A DNA stretch of 64,000 nt from positions 62,001 through 126,000 of the forward strand of contig CAJNDS010000346.1 in the NCBI GenBank assembly GCA_905221605.1, in the 5' to 3' direction. A program made the translations under genes and the position numbers. The stretch is from Symbiodinium natans. Its lineage: Eukaryota; Sar; Dinophyceae; Suessiales; Symbiodiniaceae. Shown here piece after piece: positions 41,301 through 44,300 of this stretch. The notes beneath the pieces were generated by a model. That model did no database searches and was not told where the DNA came from. It was given only the letters and a program-made list of their open reading frames with translations. Positions within the stretch are counted from its first letter, which is position 1; every line of letters starts with the position of its first letter.

Positions 41301-44300
41301 TGTGACCTTGCCTCAGCTTTGTCCGCGTACACTTTGCACTTCGGCTTGCCACAGAACTTACAGAAGGGAAATTCAAACACAGGCGTCGCGTTCTTCTTTA
41401 TTTTCATTTTTGATTTTTTGGGGGTACCCAAAGCTGACACACCTTCTCTCTTGGACTTTGCGAGCCGCACAGACCCAAGGTCCCGCCACTCATCGCCCTA
41501 CACTTGCTTGAACCTAGACCTTCACACACCTGGTGTTCGCAGTGATGGTGTCGCTTCTTCAGTATCCACGTTTCCCACCAACACCACCACCAGCAGCACC
41601 ACTAGCACCACCAGCACCCCCAGCACCAACACCACAACCAGCACCAACACCAGCGCCACTATGACCATGTCTGCTGCGGATGACTCTCTCCGGCCTTCAG
41701 TGTGGGTCTCGTCGCCACCCTCGGGAAAGGTGCTTTGAGAACCCTAAGCCCGGTTGGCGATGCATCTGAAAGAAAAGGATGGGCATGATACTGAACTCGA
41801 GTCCAGATTGGAGCGGGAGCTGCAAAGTTGACAAGCAAAACGCTCGAAGAAGAAATGACCAAAGTCACGACGAAACACTAAGAAAACAGTGCAAGACATC
41901 TCGCCGCAAGGATCCCCTTCACAAGCGCAGCCATTTCTAACACGGGGTCTTTCCCTAAACCCGAAACCCGAAACCCTAAACCCTGAACCTGGGACTCTGA
42001 GCCGAACCCATCAGGCTGCAAAAGCTGAGATACTCGAGCACCAAACCCTCGAGAGCCCTAAACTTGCGATGTGAATCCCACGCCGTTCGATTCAAGAATT
42101 GAGGGTTGTTTGCTTGCAGGGTCGGGTCGGCAAAAATTCGTGATTGGTATATAAGAGATTAGCACAAGATCTCGACCTTGAAAGCGCAACGCCCCACATC
42201 TTAGCTTCAGAACGCCCTGCCCTCTGCCTCTGTGGTTGCGCCCATGGCAATAGATGTCGGCGATGCCTAGCCATATTTGGAAAACCGGAATCTGACAGTG
42301 AGAATGCTCTTGTGGGGGCTGCATTTCACAATCGCCAACACAGCTTTGCTCTCTCGGTATCTGCTGCCAGATCCCTGCAACTGCCACTGCTTTCCAGACG
42401 CGCAGACGGGCTATGATGGGTGGCGTTCGAGACATATTTCTGCTGTAGAAGATCGCTAGTATCGGTTTCCTGGCAGTGCACGATTGCACATTACAATCAG
42501 GGATACGATTCGTTGTAGAAACTTATCCGCATGCTTGGAGGGAAGCTGCTGAAAATTTTTTTCAAGGCAGGCTATTTTTTCTAAACCCTGAACCCTCAAC
42601 TCACCACGTTGTTTGAGCCGTCCCATTGATTGCACATCTTCGAAGATGTGCATTACGTAGCAATGTGACAGGAACAGCAGGGACCAGCACCAAACATAGT
42701 TGCACAAGTTCTACCGACACCTTCTTGTCAACACAAGCACGAAACTCATACCGAGAAAGGTAATCATTAACATGCTTCGGCTTGGCTTGAATACACCAAG
42801 GGGTGGGAGGGCTTGTGTAGCAGCATTCCGCCCGTTTGCCTTTGTTCAAAGTTTACCAGTTTTTGCCGTGATGAGTATTCCTCCCTTGTTTGCTTCAGTC
42901 CGGTCTTTTTTTCTTGTAGATTGCTCCGTAATGTCCTTGTTCCGTGCTTCCTTTCCCGTGTCTTTCCCGGTCCTCGCTTCCTTCTGTCCTGTCTTCCTCA
43001 GCCTCCCTTTCCATAACCACCAAAATACATGTTATCATCATCTTATTCCTCCTCGTCACCATCATCCGAATTCGAAGAAGACCGCTATTTTGCTTGCTTT
43101 TTGCTTTTTTGTTTGGGGGGGGGGGGGGGCCAAGTCCTTTGGACAATGGTCGCGTATGTGCATGCTGTGCAGAAGCTCACAGCATGCAGAACAGCAGTCC
43201 CAAAAAGACCGAACAGGTCCCCGATTCTGACGTTCCTTCCGTTAGAAGGTGGGAGCGTCGAGCCCGTGAGTTGTTGAGAAGGCTTCCAGGATCATCAACC
43301 CATCCCCCAAAGAAAAATCAGAACACCGCGTCAGATGCTGACTTGCCACTTGATTCCCTGAGAGGCCTCCCCCGCTTCGAGAGCACCTTCTTCGGGTGCC
43401 TGACGGGCGGGTTTAGGGGTGTAGGGCTTAGGGGTTTGGGGTCTGGGGTTTGGGGTTTAGGGTTTAGGGTTTAGGGTTTAGGGTTTAGGGTTTAGGGTTT
43501 AGGGTTTAGGGTTTAGGGTTTAGGGTTTAGGGTTTAGGGTTTAGGGTTTGACACGGCTGGGGTTCTGTGATGAGGGTTTGCCGGTGCTGGCGCGTTCTGG
43601 CTTGTTTGATCAGCGGGAAGGTGGTCTTGGCTCGAAGGTATGAACCTTCTACCTACCGACTACTTTAAGACCGGACCTCCAAAGCCTGCATCCTGCAAAG
43701 CACAGCCGACACAACTGCACAATCGGCACCCTAAGTCCTCAAACTTCAAGCCTGACACAAGCCTACAAACCTGAAACTGACCGGGCGAAGGCTGAATCCC
43801 TAAACCGCCCCAAAACAAAAAAGCTCAACACTCAACAAAAACACATCCCTAAGACAGGACAAAAATTGGAGCTTCGAAATCCTACAGCCTCACCACTCTA
43901 CAAATTTCCCTTCTCGAAAGCCAAAAACCCCACAACCAACAAGCACCGCAAGCAGGAAACCGCCCCAAGCGTCTGCCAACGACACGAAATCCTGCCAAGT
44001 AGACACTTCGTGAGAAGACTCGACGATGCGTATTCACTAGTATCGGGCGCAAATCTAGCCCATGAAACCGCATCACGCCCCCGAGTTTTCCGGCACTGCA
44101 CATGTACCCAGCGATGCCTCCAAGATACCTCCGCAATACCCAAGGATTTCGGACCCGCGGACATACTACCCAAACCTGCACCCACCTTCATTTCACCCGG
44201 CCTGCTCTCCATGTTCTCCAGCCTCTGCCGGTGCAGCATCTGGGACAGGCTCCTGCGCACCAGGCCAACGAGAATAAGCCCAGATTTGGAGCACAGGGTT

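Noticed and set aside
40848-41738. 296-codon plus-strand ORF and 232-codon antisense ORF
   Set aside because: Both are made of low-complexity ACC repeats and shadow frames. Neither has a domain, and a CFAP44 exon fits the minus strand.
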